Shown here piece by piece: positions 8,954 to 19,516 of a stretch of DNA of 64,000 bases; the first letter of the stretch is position 1, and the number at the start of each line of letters is the position of its first letter. Source of the DNA: Devosia sp. A8/3-2 (GTDB lineage: Bacteria; Pseudomonadota; Alphaproteobacteria; Rhizobiales; Devosiaceae); NCBI GenBank assembly GCA_025452255.1, contig CP104974.1, positions 2,086,156 to 2,150,155 on the forward strand, read 5' to 3'. Position numbers and translations under genes: made by a program. The notes below the pieces were generated by a model. The model was given only the letters and a program-made list of their open reading frames with translations. It did not search any database and was not told the DNA's origin.

Positions 8954-11298
8954 CCCGCATCAAGCGCATCGCCTTTATCGGCAATTCCCTGCCGCGCCGC
9001 TGTGGCATCGCCACCTTCACCACCGATTTGCAGCTGGCCGTGGCCGCTTCGCTCTTGCCACTCGAAACGGCAATCATCGCCATGACCGACACCGGCCGTA
9101 GCTATACCTATCCCAAGGCCGTCGCCTTCGAGGTGGCGCAGGACCGGCTTGAAGACTATGTGCGGGCCGCCGACTTCATCAACAAGGGTGGCTTCTGACG
9201 CGGTCTCGCTACAGCACGAATTCGGCATTTTCGGTGGCGAGTCCGGCGAATATATCCTGGACCTGCTCGACCGGCTCACCGTGCCGGTGGTGACGACGCT
9301 GCACACCGTTTTGGCTGAACCCAGCGCTACCCAACGGCGCGTGCTGGACCGCATCGTGGCCATGTCGGCGCGTGTCGTGGTCATGGCCGAAAAGGGCCGT
9401 GAATTGCTGCTCGCCATCGATGGCGCCAATGCCGCCAAGATCGAGGTGATCCCCCACGGCATCCCCGATTTTGCCTTTGTCGAGCCCGATGCGGCCAAGC
9501 TGAATTTGGGCTATGCCGGCAAAACGGTCATCCTGACCTTTGGCCTGCTCTCACCCAACAAAGGCATCGAGGTGATGATCGACGCCATGCCGCTGGTGCT
9601 CAAAAGTCGGCCCGATGCGGTCTATGTCGTGCTGGGCGCAACCCATCCCAATCTGGTGCGGGACCGGGGCGAAGCATATCGCGAAAGCCTGCAGGCCCGG
9701 GCGGCTGAATTGGGCATTGGCGAACATGTCGTCTTTCTCGATCAATTCGTCGACCGGCCCACGCTGCTGCAATATATTGCCATGTGCGATGTCTATGTGA
9801 CGCCCTATCTCACCGAGGCGCAGATGACCTCGGGCACGCTGGCCTATAGCTTTGGCCCGGGCAATGCGGTGGTGTCGACGCCCTATTGGCACGCGCAGGA
9901 GCTGCTCGCTGGCGGGCAGGGCATTCTCGTGCCCTTCGGCGATGCCAACGCCACGGGCCACGCAATAGCGGACCTGCTCAATGACGATCTCCGGCGCCGG
10001 GCCATGCGCCGCCGCGCTTATGCCCATAGTCGCCACATGACACGGGAACGGACGGCCGAGCGCTATGTCGCCGTGCTGGAAGAGGCCAGCGCGCCAAGGC
10101 GGGCCCACAGTGTGGCGCGTGGGCAGCAGACGCCCAAGCTGCCGGCCATGGCGCTTGATCATCTGGAGGCCATGAGCGATGGCACCGGGCTGTTCCAGCA
10201 CGCCGTTCACTGCGTGCCCGACCGTGTTCATGGCTATTGTGTCGATGACAATGCGCGTGGTCTGTTGCTGGCCAGCGTGCTCGACGCCGATGGGCGGGAA
10301 TGCCTGCCCGACCGGTTGACGTCAGCCTATGCCGCCTTTGTGCAACACGCCTTCAATCCAGACAGCGGGCGCTTCCGCAATTTCATGAGCTTTGACCGTC
10401 GCTGGCTCGAAGAGCAGGGCTCGCAAGACAGCCACGGCCGCACGCTATGGGCCCTTGGCGTTGCTGCGCGCAATGACGCATCGGCCTCGCGGCGGCAATG
10501 GGCCGCTGCACTCTTCGCCCGAGCATTGCCCGTCGTCGTGAGCTTTGCCTCGCCGCGCGCCGGGCGTTCACGCTATTGGGCCTGCATGCCTATTGCGCTG
10601 CTGTGCCCGATGACAAATTCGCCGCCCGCCTGCGTCTGGTGCTCGCCGACCGTCTCATCGCCCTACTGAAAAAGGTGGAAACCCCTGACTGGATCTGGCT
10701 CGAAGAAGGCCTCTCCTACGACAATGCCCGCCTCTGCGAAGCACTGATCCTGGCCGGACGTGCCACAGCCAGCCGGGCCTATGGCGTTGCCGGATTGCGC
10801 ATGCTCGGCTGGCTCATGGCCCGCCAGACCAGCCCAAGCGGCCAGTTCCGCCCGGTGGGTAGCACCGGATTTTCCGATATCCGCCTGCCGCCCAAACCCT
10901 TCGATCAGCAACCGGTGGAAGCCGCCGCCACCATCGCCGCCTGCCTCGCCGCCCGGCGCATGACCGCCCAGCCGCGTTGGCGCGACGATGCCAGCCGGGC
11001 CTTTGCACGGTTCTCGGGCAGCAACGATCTGGGGCTCCCCTTGGTCGACCCGGAAACCGGCTCCTGTCGGGATGGCCTGCATCCCGACCGCCGCAACGAA
11101 AACCGGGGCGGCGAGTCCGTCGTCTCCTACCTGCTTAGCCCGGCCGATATGCGCCAATTCGAACGTGTCGCGCTGGTGCCCGACCGCTCGCAGCCGCTGC
11201 ATCGTGGCGACATCCAGTCTTTCCCAAAACCACAATTTCGAGGTCGCCTTGTCGCAAGCAACATTCCTGAACCGGCAGGCACTTTACCTCCGTCCTGA
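8950..11298 (+). CDS. Family-4 glycosyltransferase with large C-terminal alpha-helical domain, two indels
   Basis: Retaining GT-B glycosyltransferase, cytoplasmic. The N-terminal Rossmann half begins IAFIGNSLPRRCGIATFTTD. The nucleotide-sugar half contains LTFGLLSPNKGIEVMIDAM and the acceptor-side EAQMTSGTLAYSFG. After ~residue 400 comes a ~330-residue region with an (alpha/alpha)-type look (HCVPDRVHGYCVDDNARGLL, WIWLEEGLSYDNARLCEALI). The frame shifts near 9196 (extra T, TTC-T-GAC) and near 10560 (C missing). Its 3' end overlaps the GH130 gene by ~50 bp. The donor may be GDP-mannose, judged only from neighbouring manA and GH130. Substrate and product are not known from sequence. Confidence 0.75.
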
Positions 11299-12550
11299 TC
11301 CCGCCCGCGTGATCGTGCGGCCATTCAAACCGGCAACCGAGCCCAAGGATTTCAAGCCCACCGACAAGACCCGCGCCAATCACATTGTCGACCGGGTCCC
11401 GGCTTTGGACGACGCGACCGTAGCCAGCCAACTGGCTGACGTGCTGGAGAATTTCCGGGGTCGGCATCGCAATCTGCTGCGCAGTTTTGAAACCCGCGCG
11501 GCGGAAATGGAGGAGGCGCTGTTTGACCATGCGCCCTTCACCAAGCTGCAAAGCCAACTGGTCGGCGCCTATTTTCTCAACGAATATTCCTTCGAAGCCT
11601 CGGCTTTGTTCAACCCCAGCATTGTGCCGCATCCCGACCAATCGCTGGCTCCACCCGGCGGCCTGCGCTTCGTACTCAGCCTGCGGGCGGTGGGGGAAGG
11701 GCATGTGTCCTCGCTGACCTTCCGGGCCGGCACGCTTTCCAAAGATGGCGCCGTCTCCATCGACCCCACGGCGCGGCTCGCGGCGACCGCAAAACTGCCC
11801 GACAATTTCGACCCACAGGTCGATGGCCCGGTTGACGTGACGTTCGACACTCAGGACATCAGCGAACGCGTGCTGTTCCCGGTCACCGCTGCACAGTCCA
11901 ATGGCATCGAAGACGCCCGCTTCGTGCTGTTCGAAGATGAGGGCGAGCGCACTTACTACGCCACCTACACCGCCTATGACGGCCGGGGCATCCGCTCCGA
12001 ACTCATTCAGACGCAGGACTTTCTCAGCTTCCGCATGACCCCGCTCAAGGGCAGCGCCGCGCGCAACAAGGGCATGGCTTTGTTCCCCCGCAAGATCGAT
12101 GGTCGCTATGCTATGATCGGCCGGCAGGACAATGAGAACCTCTATCTCATCTATTCCGACGACCTGCTGACTCGGGACGGTGGCAAGCCAATCCTCAGGC
12201 CGCAATGGCCCCGGGAATTCGTGCAGATCGGCAATTGCGGATCGCCCATCGAGCTGGATGAAGGCTGGCTGCTGTTTACTCACGGCGTCGGCCCCGTGCG
12301 CCGTTATGCCATTGGCGCAGCGCTGCTCGACAAGGCCGATCCGAGCAAAGTCATTGCCCGTTCACGCGAGCCGCTGGTTCATCCGGACCCGTCCCAGCGC
12401 GAAGGCTATGTGCCCAATGTCGTCTATACCTGCGGCGCCATCCGGCACGGCAGCCGCATCATTCTACCCTATGCCGTATCGGACACATTCTCCAATTTCG
12501 CCACCATCAAGATCGAAGCGCTGCTGGGCGCCATGAGCCCGGTATCTTGA
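11249..12550 (+). CDS. GH130-family glycosidase or phosphorylase
   Basis: Five-bladed beta-propeller enzyme of the mannoside phosphorylase/hydrolase family, cytoplasmic, ~433 residues. Recognisable segments are QALYLRPDPARVIVRPFKPA near the N-terminus, YTAYDGRGIRSELIQTQDF, KGMALFPRKIDGRY, and GYVPNVVYTCGAI near the C-terminus. I chose TTG at 11249 because GAGG stands 5 nt before it and the family's N-terminus starts here. An upstream extension in this frame runs antagonistically through the glycosyltransferase. It probably processes beta-1,2-mannosides or a related product of the adjacent glycosyltransferase (inference). Frame is intact. Confidence 0.8.
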   Translation: MSQATFLNRQALYLRPDPARVIVRPFKPATEPKDFKPTDKTRANHIVDRVPALDDATVASQLADVLENFRGRHRNLLRSFETRAAEMEEALFDHAPFTKLQSQLVGAYFLNEYSFEASALFNPSIVPHPDQSLAPPGGLRFVLSLRAVGEGHVSSLTFRAGTLSKDGAVSIDPTARLAATAKLPDNFDPQVDGPVDVTFDTQDISERVLFPVTAAQSNGIEDARFVLFEDEGERTYYATYTAYDGRGIRSELIQTQDFLSFRMTPLKGSAARNKGMALFPRKIDGRYAMIGRQDNENLYLIYSDDLLTRDGGKPILRPQWPREFVQIGNCGSPIELDEGWLLFTHGVGPVRRYAIGAALLDKADPSKVIARSREPLVHPDPSQREGYVPNVVYTCGAIRHGSRIILPYAVSDTFSNFATIKIEALLGAMSPVS

Positions 12551-12674
12551 GAGCACGACCACGGAACCCGATCTGATTATCGGGGGACTCTCTACACGGC
12601 TGCCAAAACGGTCGGTGGGTTCGTTTGAAGTAGCCTGAGCGCCAGTTGAGGTGGAGCCGGTAGTCCGTGCCCGG

Positions 12675-13743
12675 TTACCTCGCTTCTCCCAAACGCTGGC
12701 CTTCTGCATCGAAATAATGGGCGCCTTGGGCGTTGATGGCGAGGGTTACGGCTTCGCCATTGCGGGTTTTGGCGTCGCCGGCGCCTTGCACCAGCACGGT
12801 CTGCTCGTTGGCGAGGCGGACATAGATGAAGACTTCGCTGCCGAGGTATTCCACCAGCGTCACCTTGCCGGGCACGGTCAGATCGCCTGATGTGCCAAGG
12901 CTCAGTTGCTCGGGGCGAATGCCGATGCTGATGGGGCCGGTGGCGGCGATGCCTGCGGGCAGGGTGAGGCTGCCGAGGCCCGCAATGTCCGCCTTGCCGG
13001 ACGCGGCCTCGGGCGTCGAGCATGTTCATTTTGGGCGAACCGATAAAACTCGCGACGAATTTGTTGCGCGGGAAATTATACAGCTCATAGGGCGTGCCGA
13101 CCTGCTCGATGCGGCCCTTGTTGAGCACGACGATGCGGGTGGCCATGGTCATGGCCTCGGTCTGGTCATGCGTCACATAGATCATGGTAGTGCCCAGCCG
13201 CTGGTAGAGGCCGGCAAGTTCGACCCGCATCTGCACACGCAGTTCGGCATCGAGATTGGACAGGGGTTCGTCGAACAGGAACAGCTGGGGTTCGCGCACG
13301 ATGGCGCGGCCGATGGCGACGCGTTGCTTCTGGCCGCCGGAAAGCTGACGCGGCTTGCGCTCCATGAGCGGCTCGATCTGCAGGATGCGGGCGGCGTCGG
13401 CGACGCGGCGCTCGATTTCGGGCCCGGGCATTTTGAGATTGGAGAGGCCGAAAGCCGGGTTCTTGCGCACGCTCATATGGGGGTAGAGCGCGTAGGACTG
13501 GAACACCATGGACAGGTTGCGCTGGGAGGCGGGTAGGTCGTTGACGATCCTATCGCCGATGGCGATGACGCCGTCATTAATGTCTTCGAGCCCGGCAATC
13601 ATGCGCAAAAGAGTGGATTTGCCGCAGCCGGAGGGGCCCACCAGCACAAGGAATTCGCCCGACTGAACCTCAAGGGAAAGGCCGTGGATGATGGGCACAT
13701 TGCCATAGGTTTTCTTGACGTCGCTGAGGGTGACAGAGGCCAT
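12675..13743 (-). CDS. ABC sugar importer ATP-binding protein (MalK/UgpC type), one indel
   Basis: Energises the importer encoded just upstream on this strand. Walker A is GPSGCGKST, signature LSGGQKQR, Walker [14 protein letters not shown]-loop [11 protein letters not shown]-terminal OB-fold regulatory domain follows ([17 protein letters not shown], ending GQRLGEAR). One extra C near 13016 throws the frame after NMLDA; the correct C-terminus resumes in another frame and ends at 12675. The sequence VRKNPAFGL differs slightly from the usual V-x-x-NIAFGL. Last gene of a minus-strand operon that starts at the glycosidase at 18724. Confidence 0.85.
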
Positions 13744-13773
13744 TTACTTGGTCCTTGAGAGGGTGCGCTGGGG

Positions 13774-14678
13774 TCATTTCATGCCGCTCATGGCGATGCC
13801 GCGGATGATGAAGCGTTGGAAGATGACGAAGAACAGGATGATGGGCAGGATGGAGAGCACCGACATGGCAAACATCTGGCCAAATTCGGAAACGCTGTCC
13901 TGGCTGAGGAACATCCGCAGGGCGAGCGGGACGGTGTAGTCCTTGATATCGTTGAGATAGACCAGTGGCCCGAGGAAATCTTCCCATGTCCAGATGAAGG
14001 AGAAGATGGCCGCCGTGGTCATGGCCGGCAGCGAGAGCGGCAGGATGACGGCCCAGTAAATCTTGAAGGGGGAACAGCCATCGATCATGGCCGCCTCGTC
14101 CAGTTCGCGCGGCAATTGGCGGAAGAACTGGATCATCAGGAAAATGAAGAAGGCGTCTGACGCGAGGAACCGCGGCACGACGAGCGGCAAATAGGTATTG
14201 ACCCAACCCAATTGCAGGAAGGTTAGATATTGGGGGATGAGCACGACGTGATAGGGGATCATCAGCGTCATCATCATCAGTGCAGAACCAGATATTCTTG
14301 CCGGAAAATTCGAGCCGGGCAGAAGGCATAGGCGGCGAACGAGCATGAGATGACATTGCCGATCACTGACAAGACGGTGACGACTGCCGAATTCCAGAAG
14401 AAATTGGTGAAGCTGACCGGCAGGGCATTCCAGCCGCTGGTATAATTGGACCATTGCGGATCGCTGGGGATGAGGCCGAGCTGGCCGAAAATCTCGTTAT
14501 TGGGCTTGAGGGAACTGGCTACCATCCAGAGCAGCGGATAGATCATCACGAAGGACGCGGCGATCAGGAAGACGTGCTTGAGCAGGGCCGCGCGCTTGGC
14601 GCGGGTCGCCCGGTCGGCGCGGAGCTGGGCGGAAATAGCGGTGAGATCGGCCAAGCGGGTAGAAGTTGCGTCGGTCAT
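13774..14678 (-). CDS. ABC sugar permease, MalG type, two indels
   Basis: Inner-membrane permease of the CUT1 family, about 300 residues with six predicted helices. The N-terminus is cytoplasmic, then the first helix HVFLIAASFVMIYPLLWMVA. The coupling motif facing the ATPase is ELDEAAMIDGCSPFKIYWAVILP, the normal EAA loop. The protein ends GIAMSGMK. Two apparent extra bases, at 14321 and 14284, both on the coding strand as T inserted between TTC and GC. It starts 3 nt after the stop of the MalF-type gene, indicating coupling, and precedes the ATPase gene by 30 nt. Confidence 0.8.
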
Positions 14679-14681
14679 GGC

Positions 14682-15581
14682 CTAGCCCCTCTCATTTTCG
14701 TAGTGGACCCAATATTTGGAGGTCCAGAAGGCGATGGCGGTGAAGGCGGCGATGATGACCAGCAGCACCCAGCCCAGTGCCGATGCATAGCCCATGCGGA
14801 AATAGCTGAAGGCCTCGTTGAAGAGGTAAACCGTGAAGAACAGCAGGCTATCGAGGCAGGGCGCCGGTGCCGCCTGAAATGATGAAGGCGCCCGAAAAGG
14901 ATTTGAACGCTTCGATCATCTGGAGCACCAGATTGAAGAAGATGACCGGGGCCAGCATGGGCACGGTGATGGCGAAGAATTTGCGGCTGGGCGTCGCCGC
15001 ATCGATCTCGGCGGCCTCGTAAAGGTCCTGCGGGATGGCGCGCAGGCCGGCGAGGAAGATCAGCATGGGCGAGCCGAACTGCCAGATTGCGAGCACCACC
15101 AGCGTATAGAGCGAATAATTGGGGTCCGAGAGCCAATAGGGCCCTGGATGCCGAATATTGCGAGCGCCGAATTGATCACGCCATCGGCGTTGAACAATTG
15201 CCGCCACAGGATCGCCACGGCGATGGAGCCGCCCAGAATGGAGGGCAGGTAGAACAGGGCGCGATACCAGCCGACGGCGCGAATACCCTTGTCGAGCAGC
15301 ATGGCCACGATCAGCGCGAAGATCAGCTTGGCCGGCACCGAAAGCACGACGAAAAGGAAGGTGACCTTGAGCGACTGCCAGAAGCGGTAGTCGAACTCGA
15401 ACATGTATTGGAAGTTTTCGAACCCGACCCAGACGGGGGCATTGACCGCGTCATAATCGGTGAAGGCGAGATAGAGCGAGGCCGGGATCGGAAAGATCGA
15501 GAGCAGGAAAAAGCCGACCAGCCGGGGCGTGAGAAACACATAGCCCGGCCAGCTGCGACGTAATTTGGATCGAATAGACAT
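14682..15581 (-). CDS. ABC sugar permease, MalF type, two indels
   Basis: CUT1-family membrane component, ~300 residues. The first helix is YVFLTPRLVGFFLLSIFPI. The EAA loop is DLYEAAEIDAATPSRKFFAITVP, and the C-terminal helices include LGWVLLVIIAAFTAIAFW, ending YWVHYENERG. The frame changes near 15140 and near 14857; the C-terminal 57 residues are recovered only by following the third frame. A GC-rich hairpin separates it from the binding-protein gene upstream, which would lower its expression relative to the binding protein. Confidence 0.8.
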
Positions 15582-15610
15582 CCTGTCATCCTTGCGTCGT
15601 GAAGCGATGT

Positions 15611-15634
15611 GCCCGCCGGATTTTTCCGGCGGGC
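15611..15634 (-). repeat. Intercistronic stem-loop after binding-protein gene
   Basis: Perfect 9-bp arms GCCCGCCGG and CCGGCGGGC with loop ATTTTT, between the binding-protein stop (15642) and the permease start (15581). It could stabilise the upstream message or partly terminate transcription. Similar GC hairpins follow other binding-protein genes in this window. Confidence 0.65.
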
Positions 15635-15641
15635 TGGTTTG

Positions 15642-16927
15642 TCAGCAGGCGCGGCGGCGAATGCCTTCGGCTTCGCGGCGGATCTGGTTGGCGACATCGG
15701 GGATCGGCGCCTGATCGAGCAGCACCGCCACGGCGACACGCTCGAACATGGCTTCGATTTCCTGCGCGCCCGAAGGCGGCGGAGGCGCCAGATCCATGGT
15801 CTTGCCCCGGATGCCGTCAAAGAAGGCGACCGAGGTCGCTTCGATTTCGGTGAGGTTGGGCTGCAGCGCCGCGCACTTGGCTATTGGCGGGAATACCGCG
15901 TTCCGAGCCAAGCACGGCGGTCATCTGCGGGTCGTTGACGAAGGCGCTCATATAGGTGGTGGCCGCTTCTGCATCGACGGTGTCGCGGCTGAGGCAGATG
16001 AACTGGCTGGGCTGGATGATCGAGCCGGGGATCATTTCGGGCGTGTTGGGGAACATGGCCGCGCCGACCTTGTCCTGCATCAGGTTTTGCACGCCAACCA
16101 TCTGGTTGCTCCGGGCATAGGACAAAGCGGTCTGGCCAGTGACGATGCCCCAATTGGAGAGTTCAGCACCGACTAGGCCCGCTGAAACCTGACCCGGCAG
16201 GGTAGCGCCGGCCGCACGCAGATCGGCCCAAATGGCGAAGTAATCGGCGATGGTCTCGGCCGAGGCGCCGAAATTGCCCTCATCGTCAAACAGACGCTCG
16301 CCGCGCTGATGCACGTAATCGGAGAAGTTCTGGTAATCGGCGGTGTTGTCGTCGGTGCCGAAGACGCCGGTGGCCTTGGTGACTTCGCCGGCAATGCGTT
16401 TCAGATCGTCATAGGTCCAGCCGAAGGGATCGAAGGTGATGCCGGCGGCGTCGAACAGGCGGGTATTGTAAAGCGAGACGTGCGAATTGGCGCCGATTGA
16501 GAGGGCGTAGAGCTTGCCATCGACGCGGCCGGCCGAAAGCGCTTTCGTCGATCTGGGAGACGTCGAGCGATTTGCCGAGATAGTCATCGAGCGGCAGGAT
16601 GGCGCCGCGATTGATATATTCAAACATCACGCCATAGCCCATCTGGATGGCGTCGGCCATGTTGCGGCCGGCAATCTGGGTGGTGAGGCGGGTGAAGTAA
16701 TCGGCCGAACCAAGGGTTTCGCCGGCCACCACGATGCCGGGATTGTTCTCGTTGAACAGGCGGATGACTTCGAATGTGCGCTTGTCGCGCTCGGGATTGC
16801 CCCACCAGAAGTGGCGGATGCGGCGGTCTCGGGCGAAAGCGGCATTGCCGGTGGCCGACAGGATTGCTGCCGAGCCGGCAGCGGCGGCGGCTGTGCCGAG
16901 AAACTTGCGTCTGTTTAAAAGGCTCAT
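15642..16927 (-). CDS. ABC sugar-binding protein, Tat-exported, two indels
   Basis: Periplasmic solute-binding protein of extracellular family 1 (CUT1 importers), ~428 residues. The twin-Arg signal is NRRKFLGTAAAAAG, followed by cleavage near AFA. Family features are IRHFWWGNPERDKRT, AGRVDGKLYALSIGANSH and the ALSY/MSAFVNDPQMTAVLG region. The start is ATG 16927, directly after GGGAGG; an ATG 48 nt upstream lacks this. The frame shifts near 16541 and 15892. It is clearly paralogous to the binding protein at 19517-20807. The ligand is probably an oligosaccharide given the glycosidase upstream in the operon. Confidence 0.85.
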
Positions 16928-17037
16928 GGATACCTCCCATTGTGAGCTACGTACCTCATTGCTGGCGTGTCCCAATCGTCGGAACGGGCCGGCAATGGTC
17001 GAAAATCTTGGGTCTGATGGCCGGTTTCGGCACGTGA

Positions 17038-18724
17038 TTAATAGGTTGGGTGGACCAGTCCCGGATTGTGCAGGCGGGTGAAGGCTCCGTTCTCAAGGTG
17101 CAATTGTTCATTGGCCGCGGCGGTGAAGTCGAAGGCTCCATTCTGAGTTTGGAGCGTTCCGGTGATGGTGTTGACGCTCATGCCGATCAGCCCGGCAATG
17201 GTGCCGGTGCGGTCGGTGATGATGCGGACGCCCTTAGGTGCGCGGAACAGCAGTTCGCCATCGCGATAGGCGGTGGAGTGCGTCTGGGTGTTGACCAGTT
17301 CGAAATGGCGGCCATCGACGGTGCGGGCATAGGCGGTTTCATGCGCCACGTCGCGGTGTTCGATCTGGTAGGGGACGAGGCCCGTGAACCACAGCGTGCC
17401 CTCGGGACGCGGCTGGATGCCGCTCAGCCGTTCGACGAAATCGAGCAGGCACAGGATCGAGGGCGAATAGGCCTCGGTGAAGCCCTCCCGCCCTGTGAAG
17501 GGATGCAGGGTTTGGGCGAAGCGCATGGAGCGGAACTGCGCCGACAGGATGGGATAGAGAATCCGAGTCAGCTCGACATGGCGGTGATGATGCTCGAAGG
17601 CATGCGGGGTGCGGATCAGGGTGAGGAAATTGGTGGGGCCGCACCAGCTATTGTAATCATAGGCCGGGTCGAACCGCGGGTCGTCGAGGGCGATCGAGGT
17701 GAGAGGGTATTTGGCGAAGAATTTGCGTGTATTCAGCAGATAGCGGCTGAGCGCTGCAGTGAAGAACGCGTCGTCGCCGACTTCGCAGGCGAGGACCCGC
17801 AAAAGCACGTCCGACTGCACGCGGATATGCTGACCGTTGCGGTCGCGATCGTAGAAAAAACCGTCTTCGGCATGGAAGCACTGCTCGAACAGAGCCGCAA
17901 TGCTCTGCTCGGCTTTGGCGCGCCGGGGGCAGCGTCTTCGCCCAATTCCTCGGCCATCCGGGCCAGATAGAGGCGCTGGCAGGCGACATTGGCGGTGAGA
18001 TCGGGCGCAATGAAGGGTAGGAGCGGATTGTCGGGATTGTACGCCTTGGTGTCGTTGTTGAGCGGGGAATCCGGCACATGCCAGAAACGGGCGGAGAGAT
18101 CATGGCCGGTATCGAAGGCGCAGAAGGCTTCGACAGCGCCGGTATGGCGGGTGTCGCGCCACTGGGCGAGCCGGGCATCATAGGCGGCCATGGAGCGGTA
18201 GATTTTGGCGAGATAAGTTTTGTCGCGGCCGTTGAGACGGTAATGGGTCCAGACCGAACGGGCGAGGGGGAGACGAGCTGGATCTGGGAGAAGACTGGTC
18301 CGTCCGGCGTCAGTTTATAGGGGAAGAGGCCATCGTCGCGTTGATGCTCGGCAAAGGCGGCAAAGGTGGCGGCGGCGATTGAGGGCAGGAATCGGGCCAG
18401 CAATTCGGCATTGATGGTGCCGGTGCTTTCGAGCCAGCAGCCATGATAAATGCCGCCCTCATGCAGGATGGGCTGTTCGTCGCCGGTAGGCTTGATGCAG
18501 GTGATGAGTTCGGCGACCGCGTCGTAGAAGCGGTTTTCCATGGCCGGTGAGGCGGCGGTGAAGGCGACGCCGGATCGTGCGAATTCGGCGAGGATGGCGG
18601 CTTCCCACGGATTTTTGTCGGCGGATACGCGCCGGGTCACGTCGATCGCCCGCAGCTTGGCCAGCAGCGGGGGTGAATGGGTGTGACTATCGGCGGCCAG
18701 ATCCATGCGTCGTTTCCGGCACAT
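17038..18724 (-). CDS. (alpha/alpha)6-barrel glycosidase, GH63/mannosylglycerate-hydrolase-like, two indels
   Basis: Cytoplasmic sugar-cleaving enzyme, ~562 residues, no signal peptide. Recognisable segments include EGGIYHGCWLESTGTINAE, DDGLFPYKLTPDGPVFS, and the probable catalytic-acid region CAFDTGHDLSARFWHVPDS, comparable to the G-x-D-x-S-x-R-F motif of GH63/GH37-type enzymes. Further segments are YDYNSWCGPTNFLTL and a C-terminal beta region. The frame shifts near 18268 (a C missing) and near 17922. GTG/ATG choice: ATG 18724 has GGGAGGGG before it. It is the first gene of the importer operon, so it likely digests the imported oligosaccharide. Exact family and substrate are unsure. Confidence 0.6.
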
Positions 18725-19017
18725 GCCGGTCCCCTCCCGAGCGTCCGTTGTGGATCGGCCTGCAACAACACCCGGCGGACCGGGTCAAAAGCGGGAGCGA
18801 TGGAGGGGCAAGGACCAATCCATCAACCGTGACCGCACAGCTGAGATCGACGAGGGGTCCTGCGGAAGGTCGAAACGAGCAATGGTCCGTGTTTATCCGG
18901 TCAAACCAAAGACGTTCCGCGTAGCGCACGCTTTACCAACATACCGTGGCTGGGCTGCTTGAGCCCATGACGTGTCTCCGGCCATTCAGCGGGAATTTAT
19001 CCGCCTTCGATACTTGT

Positions 19018-19046
19018 ATGGTAGTTTTGGCGGCGGGGCTTGTCAA
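19018..19046 (-). promoter_or_regulatory. Predicted sigma-70 promoter of the sugar-importer operon
   Basis: Read on the minus strand: TTGACA (perfect -35, plus coordinates 19041-19046), a 17-nt spacer, then TACCAT (-10, 19018-19023). Just downstream is the small dyad ATAC-AA-GTAT (19011-19020 region), a possible operator. It points to the glycosidase gene ~290 nt away. Confidence 0.55.
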
Positions 19047-19469
19047 TCAAGGCGATGGCGCGGGAGGCAGTGAACGAGCGGCGGGATTGCGCCGCTCGTC
19101 TACTGATCTCTTGTGCGAAGAGTCTGGCTGCTCATCAGGGGCGCTCAGACGCAGGTCATCGATCGCAGCGATCCGTTGTGGCCGAGCTGGAATTTCGACC
19201 ACCCGTCCCAGATCGTCAGCGAAAGGGGGTGTCCTGAGCTTGGGCCGGGCCGACGGCCAAAAGCGATGGTTTTCATGGACTGGCCTTACTTGGCCAGCGC
19301 GAAGGCACGGCCGGCAATGTGTCAGCATTTGCAGATGCGCTGTCTCGGGCGATTTGAACGAGGACGCATAGATTGGGGTGCGATGCAGGAAGATGTGTTG
19401 GTTGTTGCGGCAGGGTGCCGCGCGTCCCTTCGCAGGCCCACGGACTAGATTTTATGATCTTAGCTGGTG

Positions 19470-19496
19470 GGCGAGGCGGCACCAAACCACCTCGCC
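19470..19496 (-). terminator. Stem-loop after orphan binding-protein gene
   Basis: Arms of 10 bp with one mismatch (GGCGAGGCGG / CCACCTCGCC, plus strand) and a 7-nt loop, 20 bp after the stop at 19517. No clear T-run follows on the minus strand, so this may be a stabilising or partly terminating hairpin. Confidence 0.4.
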
Positions 19497-19516
19497 AGCG
19501 GATCCACGCTAGCCGA

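Larger units (their letters stand above)
18725..19516. other. Long non-coding interval between operons
   Basis: About 790 bp between the glycosidase operon (start 18724) and the end of the orphan binding-protein gene (19517). No reading frame here resembles a protein. It holds a good minus-strand promoter (19018-19046), implying a leader of about 285 nt before the glycosidase, and a hairpin near 19470-19496. Confidence 0.55.

Noticed and set aside
10988..11248. Upstream extension of the GH130 reading frame
   Set aside because: It overlaps the conserved end of the glycosyltransferase; family N-terminus and a GAGG site support the start at 11249.
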